NCBI GenBank assembly: GCA_021798985.1
Contig: JAJZBI010000018.1
Location: 1 to 64,000 of the forward strand
Direction: 5' to 3'
Source: Actinomycetes bacterium
GTDB lineage: Bacteria; Actinomycetota; Acidimicrobiia; Acidimicrobiales; Bog-793
DNA length: 64,000 bases
Part shown: piece by piece, positions 41,592-52,369 of the stretch
How the letters are laid out: every line of letters begins with the position of its first letter
Numbering within the stretch: the first letter of the stretch is position 1
Notes under the pieces: generated by a model
Database searches by the model: none
What the model was told of the DNA's origin: nothing
The model's input: only the letters and a program-made list of their open reading frames with translations
Program-made: the position numbers and the translations under genes

Positions 41592-42782
41592 GTGCTCCGC
41601 TTCCTCACCGCCGGCGAGTCCCACGGCCCTGCCCTCGTCGTCATCGTCGAGGGCCTACCGGCCGGCCTGCCCATCACAGCCGAGGCGATCGGCGCCGAGC
41701 TGGCCCGGCGCCGCCTCGGCTACGGCCGCGGGCCGCGCATGCGCTTCGAGCAGGACCACGTGAGCTTGCTCGGCGGGGTCCGCCACGGGCGCACCTTGGG
41801 CTCACCGGTCGCCATCGAGATCGCCAACACCGAGTGGCCGAAGTGGGAGCAGGAGATGGCGGCGGCCCCGGGGACGCCGACCAAGGTGCTCACCCAGCCC
41901 CGCCCCGGGCACGCCGACCTGGCTGGGATGCAGAAGTACGGCTTCGCGGACGCCCGCGACGTCCTCGAGCGCGCCTCGGCGCGCGAGACCGCGGCGCGTG
42001 TGGCGGCGGGAGCACTCGCCAAGGCGCTGCTCGGCGAGCTCGGCATCGCCGTCGTAAGCCACATCGTGGCGCTCGGTCCGGCGCGCAGCACCGCCACGGC
42101 GCGCCCGACTCCCAGCGACCTCGAGCGCGTCGACGAGTCGCCGGTGCGCTGCTTTGATCCCGAGGCGGCCGAGGCGATGATCGCCGAGATCAAGGCCGCC
42201 GCCAAGGTCGGCGACTCGCTCGGCGGCGTTGCCGAGGTCCTCGCCTACGGGGTCCCGGTCGGCCTGGGCAGCCACGTGCACTGGGACCGCAAGCTCGACG
42301 GCCTCATCGCCCAGGCGGTGGCCAGCATCCAGGCGGTGAAGGGCGTGGAGATCGGCGACGCCTTCGTCGTCGCCTCCGAGCGCGGCTCGGTCGCCCACGA
42401 CGCGATCTCGTGGGACGACGCCGATCGCACCTATCGACGCGAGACCACGCGCGCCGGTGGAATCGAGGGCGGGATCTCGACGGGCGGGCTGATCGTCGTG
42501 CGGGCGGCGATGAAGCCGCTCGCCACGCTCAACCGGCCGGTGCTGAAGACGGTCGACGTCGTCACCAAGGAGGAGACGGTCTCGTTCAAAGAGCGCACCG
42601 ACGTCACCGCCGTGCCGGCGATGGGTGTCGTCGCCGAGACCATGGTGGCGCTCGTGCTCGCCGGCGAGGCGCTGCGCAAGTTCGGCGGCGACTCGCTGGC
42701 CGAGGTGCTCCGCAACCAGCGCGCGTACCTGGGCGCGATCGAACAGACCCCCTCGGTGGCTCGCTCGGCGACCGAGCCATGA
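41592..42782 (+). CDS. aroC: Chorismate synthase
   Basis: 'MLRFLTAGESHGPALVVIVEGLPAGLPI', 'GRGPRMRFEQDHVSLLGGVRHGRTLGSPVAI', 'EGGISTGG'. Confidence 0.97.
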   Translation: MLRFLTAGESHGPALVVIVEGLPAGLPITAEAIGAELARRRLGYGRGPRMRFEQDHVSLLGGVRHGRTLGSPVAIEIANTEWPKWEQEMAAAPGTPTKVLTQPRPGHADLAGMQKYGFADARDVLERASARETAARVAAGALAKALLGELGIAVVSHIVALGPARSTATARPTPSDLERVDESPVRCFDPEAAEAMIAEIKAAAKVGDSLGGVAEVLAYGVPVGLGSHVHWDRKLDGLIAQAVASIQAVKGVEIGDAFVVASERGSVAHDAISWDDADRTYRRETTRAGGIEGGISTGGLIVVRAAMKPLATLNRPVLKTVDVVTKEETVSFKERTDVTAVPAMGVVAETMVALVLAGEALRKFGGDSLAEVLRNQRAYLGAIEQTPSVARSATEP

Positions 42783-44365
42783 GCCCCCCGGGCGCCCTGC
42801 GCCGCCCGGGGGGCCACGTCGTCCTGGTCGGGATGCCGGGGTCGGGCAAGACGACGCTCGGCGCCGCATTGGCGCGCCGGCTCGGCCGCCCCTTCCTCGA
42901 CACCGACGCCGAGATCGAGCGGCGCAGCGAGATGAGCGTGCGGGCGCTGTTCGAGCGCGAGGGCGAGCCCGCCTTCCGCGCCCGAGAGCGCGACCTGATC
43001 GCCGAGGTGACCGCCGAGGTGAGGCCCATGGTCATCGCCGTCGGCGGCGGGGCCGTCGTCGACGGCGACAGCCGGGCGCGCCTGGCCCGCGCCGGCCAGG
43101 TGCTGTGGCTGCGCGCCCGCCCAGAGACACTGTCGGGCCGCCTCGGCAAGGCGGCGGACCGACCGCTGCTGGCGGCCGATCCGAACGGCACCCTCGAGCG
43201 GCTGGCGGCCGAGCGCGAGGCGGTCTACCGCGAGGCGTCCGCCGGGCGCCTCGTCGACGTCGACGCCGCGACGCCCGACGAGGCGGTCGAAGCCGCGCTC
43301 TCGGCCCTGCTCGAGCGGGTGCGGGTCGAGGTGCCGGGGCGGAGCTACGAGGTCGTCATCGGCCCCGGCGCACGACGCGAGCTCGCCGCGCACCTCCCGG
43401 CGGGCGCGCGGCGCTGCGCCGTGGTCACCCAGGCCGGCATCGACCTCGACATCGACACGGGAATCCCCACCACCCGCGTCGAGATCGCCGTCGGCGAGCG
43501 GCACAAGTCGCTCGCGAGCGTCGAGGCGTGCTGCCGGGCCTTCGTTGCCGCCGGGCTGACGAGGAGCGACGTCGTGATCGGCCTGGGCGGTGGCATGGTC
43601 ACCGACGTCGCCGGCTTCGCCGCCGCCTCCTACCACCGGGGCGTGGCGGTCCTGCACGTCGCGACCACGCTGCTCGCCCAGGTGGACGCCGCGATCGGCG
43701 GCAAGACCGGCGTGAACCTGCCCGAGGGCAAGAACCTCGTCGGCGCCTTCTGGCAGCCCGAGGCCGTGCTGTGCGACACCGACGCCCTCGCCAGCCTGCC
43801 CGAGCGGGAGTGGCGATCGGGGCTCGGCGAGATCGCCAAGTGCGCCTTCCTCGGGGTCGCCGGCCTCGAGCAGGCCCCGCTCGTCGAGCAGGTCGCCGCC
43901 TGCGTCGCGAAGAAGGCCGAGGTCGTCGGGGCGGACGAGCGGGAGTCCGCGCGGCGCGTGATCCTCAACTACGGCCACACCCTGGCCCACGCGCTCGAGG
44001 CCGCCGGGCTCGCCGAGTCGGCGAGCGGCGCCCCGGGCGAGCTGCGTCACGGCGAGGCCGTGGCGATCGGCGTGGTGTTCGCGGCGCGCCTTTCCGAGCG
44101 CCTCGGCCGCATCGACGCCGCCCGGGTCGCCGAGCACCGCCGCGTGCTCGAGGCCTACGGCTTGGAGACGACGCTGCCGCCCGGCGCCGACCTCGACGAG
44201 CTCGTCGCCGCGATGTATCGCGACAAGAAAGCCACGAACGGCCTCACCTTCGTCCTCGACGGCCCCGGCGGGGTCGAGGCCGTGGCAGGTGTCGACGAGC
44301 AGGTCGTGCGCGAGGTGCTCGGTGCGTGCCTCGCCGAGGCGGCGGGCACGCCGGTGCGCCGGTGA
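42779..44365 (+). CDS. aroKB: Bifunctional shikimate kinase / 3-dehydroquinate synthase
   Basis: N-terminal 'VVLVGMPGSGKTTLGAALARRLGRPFLDTDAEIERR' (AroK) fused to 'DVVIGLGGGMVTDVAGFAAASYHRGVAVLHVATTLLAQVDAAIGGKTGVNLPEGKNLVGAFWQP' (AroB) in one uninterrupted frame. Confidence 0.95.
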   Translation: MSPPGALRRPGGHVVLVGMPGSGKTTLGAALARRLGRPFLDTDAEIERRSEMSVRALFEREGEPAFRARERDLIAEVTAEVRPMVIAVGGGAVVDGDSRARLARAGQVLWLRARPETLSGRLGKAADRPLLAADPNGTLERLAAEREAVYREASAGRLVDVDAATPDEAVEAALSALLERVRVEVPGRSYEVVIGPGARRELAAHLPAGARRCAVVTQAGIDLDIDTGIPTTRVEIAVGERHKSLASVEACCRAFVAAGLTRSDVVIGLGGGMVTDVAGFAAASYHRGVAVLHVATTLLAQVDAAIGGKTGVNLPEGKNLVGAFWQPEAVLCDTDALASLPEREWRSGLGEIAKCAFLGVAGLEQAPLVEQVAACVAKKAEVVGADERESARRVILNYGHTLAHALEAAGLAESASGAPGELRHGEAVAIGVVFAARLSERLGRIDAARVAEHRRVLEAYGLETTLPPGADLDELVAAMYRDKKATNGLTFVLDGPGGVEAVAGVDEQVVREVLGACLAEAAGTPVRR

Positions 44366-44856
44366 GCGCCGCCCGCCCGGCGCCGCCGGTCGTGCTGTTG
44401 GTGTCGGGGCCGAACCTCCAGCTGCTCGGCGAGCGGGACCCGGCGGTCTATGGGACCGCCCGGCTCGCCGACCACGTCGCTCGGGCGAGCGCGGCGGCCA
44501 CCGAGCGAGGCCTCGTCCTCGAACACCTCCAGGCGGACGCCGAGGCGGACCTCGTCGCCGCGGTGCACCAGGCGCGGGGACGGGTGGCGGCGATCGTGGT
44601 CAACGCCGGCGCCCTCACCCACTACGGCTGGGCGCTGCACGACGCACTCGCCACCTTCGCCGGCCCGGTCGTCGAGCTGCACCTGTCGAACCCCGAGGCG
44701 CGCGAGCCCTGGCGCCGCCGCTCGGTGATCGCCCCGGTGGCCGACGGCACGATCGCCGGCTTCGGTGGCCTCGGCTACGAGCTGGCGGTCGCGGCGGCGG
44801 CCGGGCTGTTGGCGGCGCGCTCGGCGCCAGGCGGGCGCCCTACATTGCCCTCATGA
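44362..44856 (+). CDS. aroQ: Type II 3-dehydroquinate dehydratase
   Basis: 'VSGPNLQLLGERDPAVYG', 'VNAGALTHYGWALHDAL', 'ELHLSNPEAREPWRRRSVIAPVADGTIAGFGGLGYELAV'. Confidence 0.94.
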   Translation: MSAARPAPPVVLLVSGPNLQLLGERDPAVYGTARLADHVARASAAATERGLVLEHLQADAEADLVAAVHQARGRVAAIVVNAGALTHYGWALHDALATFAGPVVELHLSNPEAREPWRRRSVIAPVADGTIAGFGGLGYELAVAAAAGLLAARSAPGGRPTLPS

Positions 44857-45968
44857 GCCCCATGGTGGAGATCGAGTCGCTGGCGCCGATGGACGTCGCC
44901 GGGCGGCTCGGGCGGCTGCGCGGGGCGATGGCGGCGGCCGGGCACGAGGCCCTGCTCGTCACCTCGCTCGAGAACCTGCGCTACCTGACCGGCTTCACCG
45001 GCTCGGCGGGGATGCTCCTCGTGCGCGAGGGTGCGGCGCTGGTGTGCACCGACGGCCGCTACCGGGACCAGGCCGCCGAGCAGATGGCGGCGGCGGGCGT
45101 CGAGGCGGCCCTCGTCGTCGACCGCCCCGCCGGCCAGCTCGAGGCGCTCGTCAAGGCCAGCGCCGGCCTCGGGCGCCTCGCGCTCGAAGCGGCGCACGTC
45201 GCCTGGGCCCGCGCCCGGCAGCTCGACGAGGCCTTTGCCGGCATCGAGCTCGTCGCCAGCACCGGGCTCGTCGAGCAGCTCCGGGTCGTGAAGGACGAGG
45301 GTGAGGTGGCACGGATCGAGGCCGCCTGCCAGATCGCCGACGTTGCGCTCGCCCAGACCAAAGAGCTGCTGGCGAGCGGCTGCAGCGAGGCCGCCTTCGC
45401 CGCCGAGCTCGACCACGAGATGCGCCGGCGCGGGGCCTCGGCGCCGAGCTTCGAGACGATCGTCGCGAGCGGCCCGAACTCGGCGCTGCCCCACGCTCGG
45501 CCGAGTGAGCGGACGATCGCACCGGGCGAGCTCGTGGTGATCGACTTCGGCGCCACCGTGGACGGCTACCACTCCGACATGACGCGCACCTTGTGCGTGG
45601 GCGAGCCCTCCGGCGACCTCGCCATGCTCGTCGAGGCGGTGCTCGCCGCCCAGCGCGCCGGGGTGCGGGCGGTGACCGCCGGCGCGCCGGGCGTCGAGGT
45701 CGATCGGGTCTGCCGGGAGTCGCTCACCGAGGCCGGCTACGGCGAGGCGTTCTCGCACTCGACGGGCCACGGGGTGGGGCTGCAGATCCATGAGGCCCCG
45801 GTGGTCTCCCAGGAGTCGACTGATATCCTGCCTGCCGGCAGCGTCGTCACCGTCGAGCCGGGGGCCTACCTCCACGAGCGGGGCGGCGCGCGGATCGAGG
45901 ACACGGTGGTCGTCACCGACCGCGGCGCCCGCATCCTCACCAAGTCGACCAAGGACTACACGCTCTAG
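44853..45968 (+). CDS. pepQ: Xaa-Pro aminopeptidase family (M24) peptidase
   Basis: 'VIDFGATVDGYHSDMTRTLCVG', 'GHGVGLQIHEAPVVSQES', 'VTVEPGAYL'. Confidence 0.92.
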   Translation: MSPMVEIESLAPMDVAGRLGRLRGAMAAAGHEALLVTSLENLRYLTGFTGSAGMLLVREGAALVCTDGRYRDQAAEQMAAAGVEAALVVDRPAGQLEALVKASAGLGRLALEAAHVAWARARQLDEAFAGIELVASTGLVEQLRVVKDEGEVARIEAACQIADVALAQTKELLASGCSEAAFAAELDHEMRRRGASAPSFETIVASGPNSALPHARPSERTIAPGELVVIDFGATVDGYHSDMTRTLCVGEPSGDLAMLVEAVLAAQRAGVRAVTAGAPGVEVDRVCRESLTEAGYGEAFSHSTGHGVGLQIHEAPVVSQESTDILPAGSVVTVEPGAYLHERGGARIEDTVVVTDRGARILTKSTKDYTL

Positions 45969-46529
45969 ATGGCTCTTTCCACCAACGACCTCAAGAACGG
46001 CATGGCGCTCGACCTCCCCGAGGGGCTCTTCTCGGTCGTCGAGTTCCAGCACGTCAAGCCCGGAAAGGGCGGGGCGTTCGTCCGCACCAAGCTGCGCAAC
46101 CTGCGCACCAAGGCGGTGCTCGAGCGCACGTTCCGCGCCGATGAGCGCGTCGAGCAGGCGGTGATCGAGAAGCGCGAGATGCAGTTCCTCTACCGCGAGG
46201 GCGACAACTACGTCTTCATGGACAACGTCTCCTACGACCAGACCGCGGTCGCCGAGTCGGCCCTGCGCCAGGCCGCGCCGTATCTGAAAGAGGGCGACGC
46301 CGCCATCTTGCAGTGGTATCGGGACGAGGTCGTCGACGTCGACCTCCCCGCCGCGGTCGAGCTCACCGTCGCCGAGACCGAGCCAGGGGTCCAAGGCGAC
46401 CGGGTCTCGGGCGCCCGCAAGCCGGCGACGATGGAGACCGGTCTCGTCGTCCAGGTGCCGCTGTTCGTCAACCCGGGGGACCGCATCAAGGTGGACACGC
46501 GGTCCGGTGAGTACCTCACCCGCGCCTGA
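45969..46529 (+). CDS. efp: Elongation factor P
   Basis: 'STNDLKNGMALDLPEGLFSVVEFQHVKPGKGGAFVRTKLRNLRT'. Confidence 0.97.
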   Translation: MALSTNDLKNGMALDLPEGLFSVVEFQHVKPGKGGAFVRTKLRNLRTKAVLERTFRADERVEQAVIEKREMQFLYREGDNYVFMDNVSYDQTAVAESALRQAAPYLKEGDAAILQWYRDEVVDVDLPAAVELTVAETEPGVQGDRVSGARKPATMETGLVVQVPLFVNPGDRIKVDTRSGEYLTRA

Positions 46530-46968
46530 GCCACGCCGCGGCGCCGAGGGCGCCCCGCCGGCCGGAGCGCGCCACCGCGCCCGGGAGCGGGCGCTCGCGC
46601 TGCTCTATGAGGCCGAGTCCAAGTCCGAGCGACCCGACACGGTCATCGCTCGCCTCCCACTTGCGCCCGAGCCCTATGCGCGTGCGCTCGCCGAGGGCGT
46701 CGGGCGGCGCCAGGGCGACATCGACGAGCTGATCGCCGGTGCGGCGAGCGGTTGGCGCCTCGAGCGGATGCCCGCGATCGACCGCCAGGTGCTGAGGATC
46801 GCCGTGTTCGAGCTGCTCGAGCGCGCCGAGGTGCCCGTCGCCGTCGTCTTGGACGAAGCGGTCCAGCTCGCCAAGGACTACTCGACCGAGGACTCGGGCC
46901 GCTTCGTCAACGGCGTCCTGGCGGCCCTCGCCCCCAAGACGCGGGCGCGGGCGGCGAACCCGGCGTGA
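46507..46968 (+). CDS. nusB: Transcription antitermination factor NusB
   Basis: 'ARERALALLYEAESK', 'RMPAIDRQVLRIAVFELLERAEVPVAVVLDEAVQLAKDYSTEDSGRFVNGVLAAL'. Confidence 0.95.
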   Translation: MSTSPAPEPRRGAEGAPPAGARHRARERALALLYEAESKSERPDTVIARLPLAPEPYARALAEGVGRRQGDIDELIAGAASGWRLERMPAIDRQVLRIAVFELLERAEVPVAVVLDEAVQLAKDYSTEDSGRFVNGVLAALAPKTRARAANPA

Positions 46969-48080
46969 GCGACGGCCCCTCGACCGAGTCGGCGGCCTAC
47001 CGCGAGGCGGGGGTCGACTACGCCACGCTCGACGCGGCCAAGCGCCTGGCGCTCGCCGCGGCGCGCTCCACCTCGACGATCCGCCTGCCGCACGGAGCGG
47101 TCTTCTCCGAGGACTCGCGCGGCGAGCCCGCCCAGGTCATCGAGGTGGGCGGGCTGCGCCTCGGCTTCGTGCTCGAGTGCCTCGGCACGAAGTCGATGCT
47201 GGCGCGCGAGATCGAGGAGGCGAGCGGGCAGGACCACTTCGCCGCCATCGGCTACGACACCGTCGCTGCGGTGGTGAACGACCTCGTCTGCGTGGGCGCC
47301 TTGCCGCTCGTGGTCAACGCCTACTTCGCCACCGGCTCGGCGGGGTGGTACGCGGGCAGCCGCCACGCCTCCCTCGTCGAGGGCTGGCGCCGGGCGTGCG
47401 TCGACGCCGGAGCGGTCTGGGGCGGGGGCGAGTCGCCCACGCTGTCGGGACTCGTGGCCCCCGACGAGGTCGACCTCGCCGGGTCGGCGATCGGGATCGT
47501 CCCCGAGGGCCGCGAGCCGCTGTGCGGCGCGGCGCTCGCGCCCGGCGACGAGATCGTCCTCGTCGCCTCGAGCGGCCTGCACGCCAATGGGGCCAGCCTG
47601 GCCCGCCAGGTCGCCCGCCACCTCCCGGACCGCCTCGAGCACCGCCTCGCGAGCGGGACGAGCCTCGGGGCGGCGCTCCTCACGCCGAGCCACAGCTACG
47701 TGGCGCTCGTCCGGGCGGTGCTCGAGGACGGGCTCCCTTTGCACTACGCCAGCCACATCACCGGCCACGGCCTGCGCAAGGTGATGCGCGCCCAGCGCGA
47801 GCTCACGTACCGCATCGAGGCGCTGCCCGAGGTCCCCGAGGTGCTGGGCTTCCTCGTCGAGCACGCCGACCTCTCGCCCGCCGAGGCCTACGGCACCTTG
47901 AACATGGGCGCCGGCTTCGCGCTCTATCTCGCCCCCGGCGCCGCCGGCCGGGCGGTCGCGCTGGCGGCCGCGCACGGCCTCAGCGCCATGCGCGCCGGGG
48001 TGGTCGAGGCGGGCCCGCGCCAGGTCCTGCTCGAGCCGCTCGGCGTGCGCTTCAGCGGCGAGCAGCTCGAGCTCGCCTGA
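46965..48080 (+). CDS. PurM-like phosphoribosylformylglycinamidine cyclo-ligase homologue (divergent)
   Basis: 'YREAGVDYATLDAAKRLALAAARST', 'CLGTKSMLAREIEEASGQDHFAAIGYDTVAAVVNDLVCVGALPL', 'ASSGLHANGASLAR', 'HITGHGLRKVMR'. Confidence 0.82.
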   Translation: MSDGPSTESAAYREAGVDYATLDAAKRLALAAARSTSTIRLPHGAVFSEDSRGEPAQVIEVGGLRLGFVLECLGTKSMLAREIEEASGQDHFAAIGYDTVAAVVNDLVCVGALPLVVNAYFATGSAGWYAGSRHASLVEGWRRACVDAGAVWGGGESPTLSGLVAPDEVDLAGSAIGIVPEGREPLCGAALAPGDEIVLVASSGLHANGASLARQVARHLPDRLEHRLASGTSLGAALLTPSHSYVALVRAVLEDGLPLHYASHITGHGLRKVMRAQRELTYRIEALPEVPEVLGFLVEHADLSPAEAYGTLNMGAGFALYLAPGAAGRAVALAAAHGLSAMRAGVVEAGPRQVLLEPLGVRFSGEQLELA

Positions 48081-48084
48081 GCCG

Positions 48085-48750
48085 GTGCCAGCCGTCCGCC
48101 TCGCCTGCTTCGACCTCGACAACACCCTGATCGACCGTCAGGCGGCCTTCTCTGCCTGGGCATCGGCATTCTGCGCGGCCCGGGGCCTTGGTGAGGAGGC
48201 GGTCGCGCTCTTGGTGCGCCTCGACCAAGACGGCTTCGCGACGCGCGAGGAGGTCTTCGGCCCGGCGCGCCAGGCGCTCGGGCTCACCGAGGACACCGCC
48301 GGGCTGATCGCCCGCTACCGCGTCGAGTACCCCCGCTTCGTCGCGCCGGCCGCCGAGGCGGCGCGCGAGCTCGCGCGGCTGCGCGCGCAGTCCTGGCGGG
48401 TCGCGCTCGTCACCAATGGCCCGACGAGCCAGCACGACAAGCTCGCCTGCGCCGGCCTCGCCGCTGCATTCGACGCGCTCGTGGTGTCGGCCGAGGTCGG
48501 CGTCGAGAAGCCGAACCGGGCAATCTTCGCCGAGGCGGCACGCCGCTGCGGCACCAGCCTCGAGGAGGCCACGGCGGCCTTCATGGTGGGCGACGCGCCG
48601 GCGACCGACGTCGGCGGCGCCTGGGCGGCGGGGATGCGGACGGTGTGGATGCGCCGGGGACGCCGGTGGCCGCTGCGGGCGTTCCGGCCCGACCACGTCG
48701 CGGACGACGTGGCCGAGGCGGTGGACGCGATCCTGGGGGAGGCGCGTTAG
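48085..48750 (+). CDS. HAD family hydrolase
   Basis: 'LACFDLDNTLIDRQAAFSAW', 'VALVTNGPTSQHDKL', 'GVEKPNRAIFAEAARRCG', 'MVGDAPATDVGGAWAAGMRTVWM'. Confidence 0.92.
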   Translation: MPAVRLACFDLDNTLIDRQAAFSAWASAFCAARGLGEEAVALLVRLDQDGFATREEVFGPARQALGLTEDTAGLIARYRVEYPRFVAPAAEAARELARLRAQSWRVALVTNGPTSQHDKLACAGLAAAFDALVVSAEVGVEKPNRAIFAEAARRCGTSLEEATAAFMVGDAPATDVGGAWAAGMRTVWMRRGRRWPLRAFRPDHVADDVAEAVDAILGEAR

Positions 48751-48773
48751 CACTCTCCACACGAGAGTGCTAT
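48747..48773 (+). promoter_or_regulatory. CIRCE element (HrcA operator)
   Basis: TTAGCACTC-tccacacga-GAGTGCTAT, 17/18 match to TTAGCACTC-N9-GAGTGCTAA, upstream of hsp20. Confidence 0.93.
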
Positions 48774-48845
48774 CCTCAGTGCTAGCCACTAAGGATTAGT
48801 GGTGATGACAGCCTGAGGATTTCAGCACGCAAGGAGTGGTGGATC

Positions 48846-49298
48846 ATGGCACTGCTTCGCACCGATCCATTCCGTGAGGTCGACCGGCTCCTCCAGCAGG
48901 CCTGGGGGCCGTCCATCGGGCGGTCGACGATGTCCATGCCGATCGACGCCTACCGCAAGGGCGATCAGTTCCTCGTCCGCGTCGACCTGCCGGGGGTGCG
49001 CCCGGAGGCGATCGAGCTCACCGTCGAGGACAACGTGCTCACCGTGAAGGCCGAGCGCCCGGTTCCTGAGTTCAGCGGCGAGGTCGAGACGCTCGTCGCC
49101 GAGCGCGTCTACGGCAGCTTCAGCCGCCAGCTCTTCCTCGGCCACAACCTCGACACCTCCAAGATCGAGGCCCGCTACGAGGAGGGCGTCTTGAACATCG
49201 CCATCCCAGTCGCCGAGCACGCCCGGCCACGGCGCATCTCGGTCGGCACCGGCGGGGAGTCCGTGCGCCTGACGGCGGAGAGCGGCGAGCAGCACTGA
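48846..49298 (+). CDS. Hsp20/alpha-crystallin family small heat-shock protein
   Basis: 'MPIDAYRKGDQFLVRVDLPGVRPEAIELTVEDNVLTVKAERP', 'GVLNIAIPVAEHARPRRI'. Confidence 0.95.
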   Translation: MALLRTDPFREVDRLLQQAWGPSIGRSTMSMPIDAYRKGDQFLVRVDLPGVRPEAIELTVEDNVLTVKAERPVPEFSGEVETLVAERVYGSFSRQLFLGHNLDTSKIEARYEEGVLNIAIPVAEHARPRRISVGTGGESVRLTAESGEQH

Positions 49299-49322
49299 GC
49301 ATCGAGTAGGGGTGCTGCACGG

Positions 49323-49350
49323 CCAAGGGCCCCCACGCGGGGGCCCTTGG
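49323..49350 (+). terminator. Strong hairpin terminator after hsp20
   Basis: CCAAGGGCCCCC-acgc-GGGGGCCCTTGG perfect 12-bp stem; no T-tract. Confidence 0.7.
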
Positions 49351-49406
49351 CGCGCGGCCGTCGCCCCGAGCGTCGAGGCGGCCGGGGCGCCACGTCGAGG
49401 CGCATC

Positions 49407-51058
<1,652 letters not shown>

Positions 51059-51062
<4 letters not shown>

Positions 51063-52369
51063 GCGCGCGGATCGCCGGCGCCGTCGTGGTTCGCGGCGGC
51101 GAGGTCGTGAGCGCAACGGGCACCCGGCGCGCCGATGTCCTCGTTGGCGACGGCATCGTGCAGACCATCGAGGAGTCGCTCGAGGCGCCCTCGGGGGCCC
51201 TCGTGCTCGATGCCGGCGGATGCCTGGTCGCCCCCGCGCTGGTGGACCTGCACACCCATCTGCGCGAGCCCGGCGCTGAGCAGGCCGAGACGGTCGAGTC
51301 GGGCAGCCGCGCGGCCGCGCTCGGCGGCTACAGCGCCGTCGTGGCGATGCCCAACACCACGCCGGCGATCGACTGCGCCTCGGTGGTGCGCGACGTGCGC
51401 GCCCTCGCCGAGACGGCGCTCGTCGACGTCGCCGTCGCCGGCGCGATCACGGTCGGGCGCGCCGGCGAGCGCCTCGTGCCCTTCGCGGAGCTCGCCGGGC
51501 TCGGGGTGCGGTTGTTCACCGATGACGGCACCGGAGTGCAAGATGCTGCCCTGCTGCGGCGGGCACTCGAGTACGCGGGCGACCTCGGCGTCATTCTCGC
51601 CGAGCACTGCGAGGACGCGAGCCTCGCCAAGGGCGGCTTGATGCACGAGGGCTCCTGGTCGAGCCGCCTCGGCGTCCCGGGCCAGCCGGCGCTCGCCGAG
51701 GAGGCGATGCTCGCGCGCGACCTGGCGCTGGTGCGCTTGACCGGCACGCCGATGCACTTCTTGCACCTGTCGACCGCCGGCTCGATGCGGCTGTTTGCCG
51801 CCGCCCGAGCCGAGGGCCTCCCGGTCACCGCCGAGGTGACCCCGCACCACCTCAGCCTCACCGATGCCGAGCTCGCGTCCTTCGACCCGCTCTTCAAGGT
51901 CAACCCGCCGCTTCGCGGCGAGGACGACGTCGCCGCGCTGCGCCGCGCGTGCGCGGACGGTCTGATCGACGCCATCGCCACCGATCACGCGCCCCATCCC
52001 CAAGAGGCCAAGGAGGCACCGCTCGAGGACGCCCCTCCGGGGATGCTCGGGCTCGAGACTGCGCTCTCGGTCGCCTGGGAGGCGCTCGTCGCGCCGGGGC
52101 ACGTCTCGGCGGCCCGGCTGTTCTCGCTCTTGTCCGGCCAACCGGCTCGCATCGCCGGGCTCGAGTCCTCCCACGGTGGGCCCATCGCGCCCGGCCGCCC
52201 GGCCCAGCTGTGCGTCTTCGACCCGGCCGAGCGCGTGCTGGTCGAGCCGGAGCGCTTGGCGAGTCGCAGCGCCAACACGCCCTTTGCTGGGCGGTCGCTA
52301 ACAGGAAAGGTCCGCCACACCCTGGTGCACGGCGAGCCGGTGGTGATCGACGGAAAGGCACAACGATGA
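51059..52369 (+). CDS. pyrC: Dihydroorotase
   Basis: '[41 protein letters not shown]', '[30 protein letters not shown]'. Confidence 0.96.

Noticed and set aside
42431-44137. 568-aa minus-strand ORF opposite aroKB, and similar ORF 44775-46394
   Set aside because: Antisense to conserved aro/pepQ/efp genes; no protein-like motifs
48747-48802. HspR HAIR element upstream of hsp20
   Set aside because: No CTTGAGT-N7-ACTCAAG; sequence instead matches CIRCE
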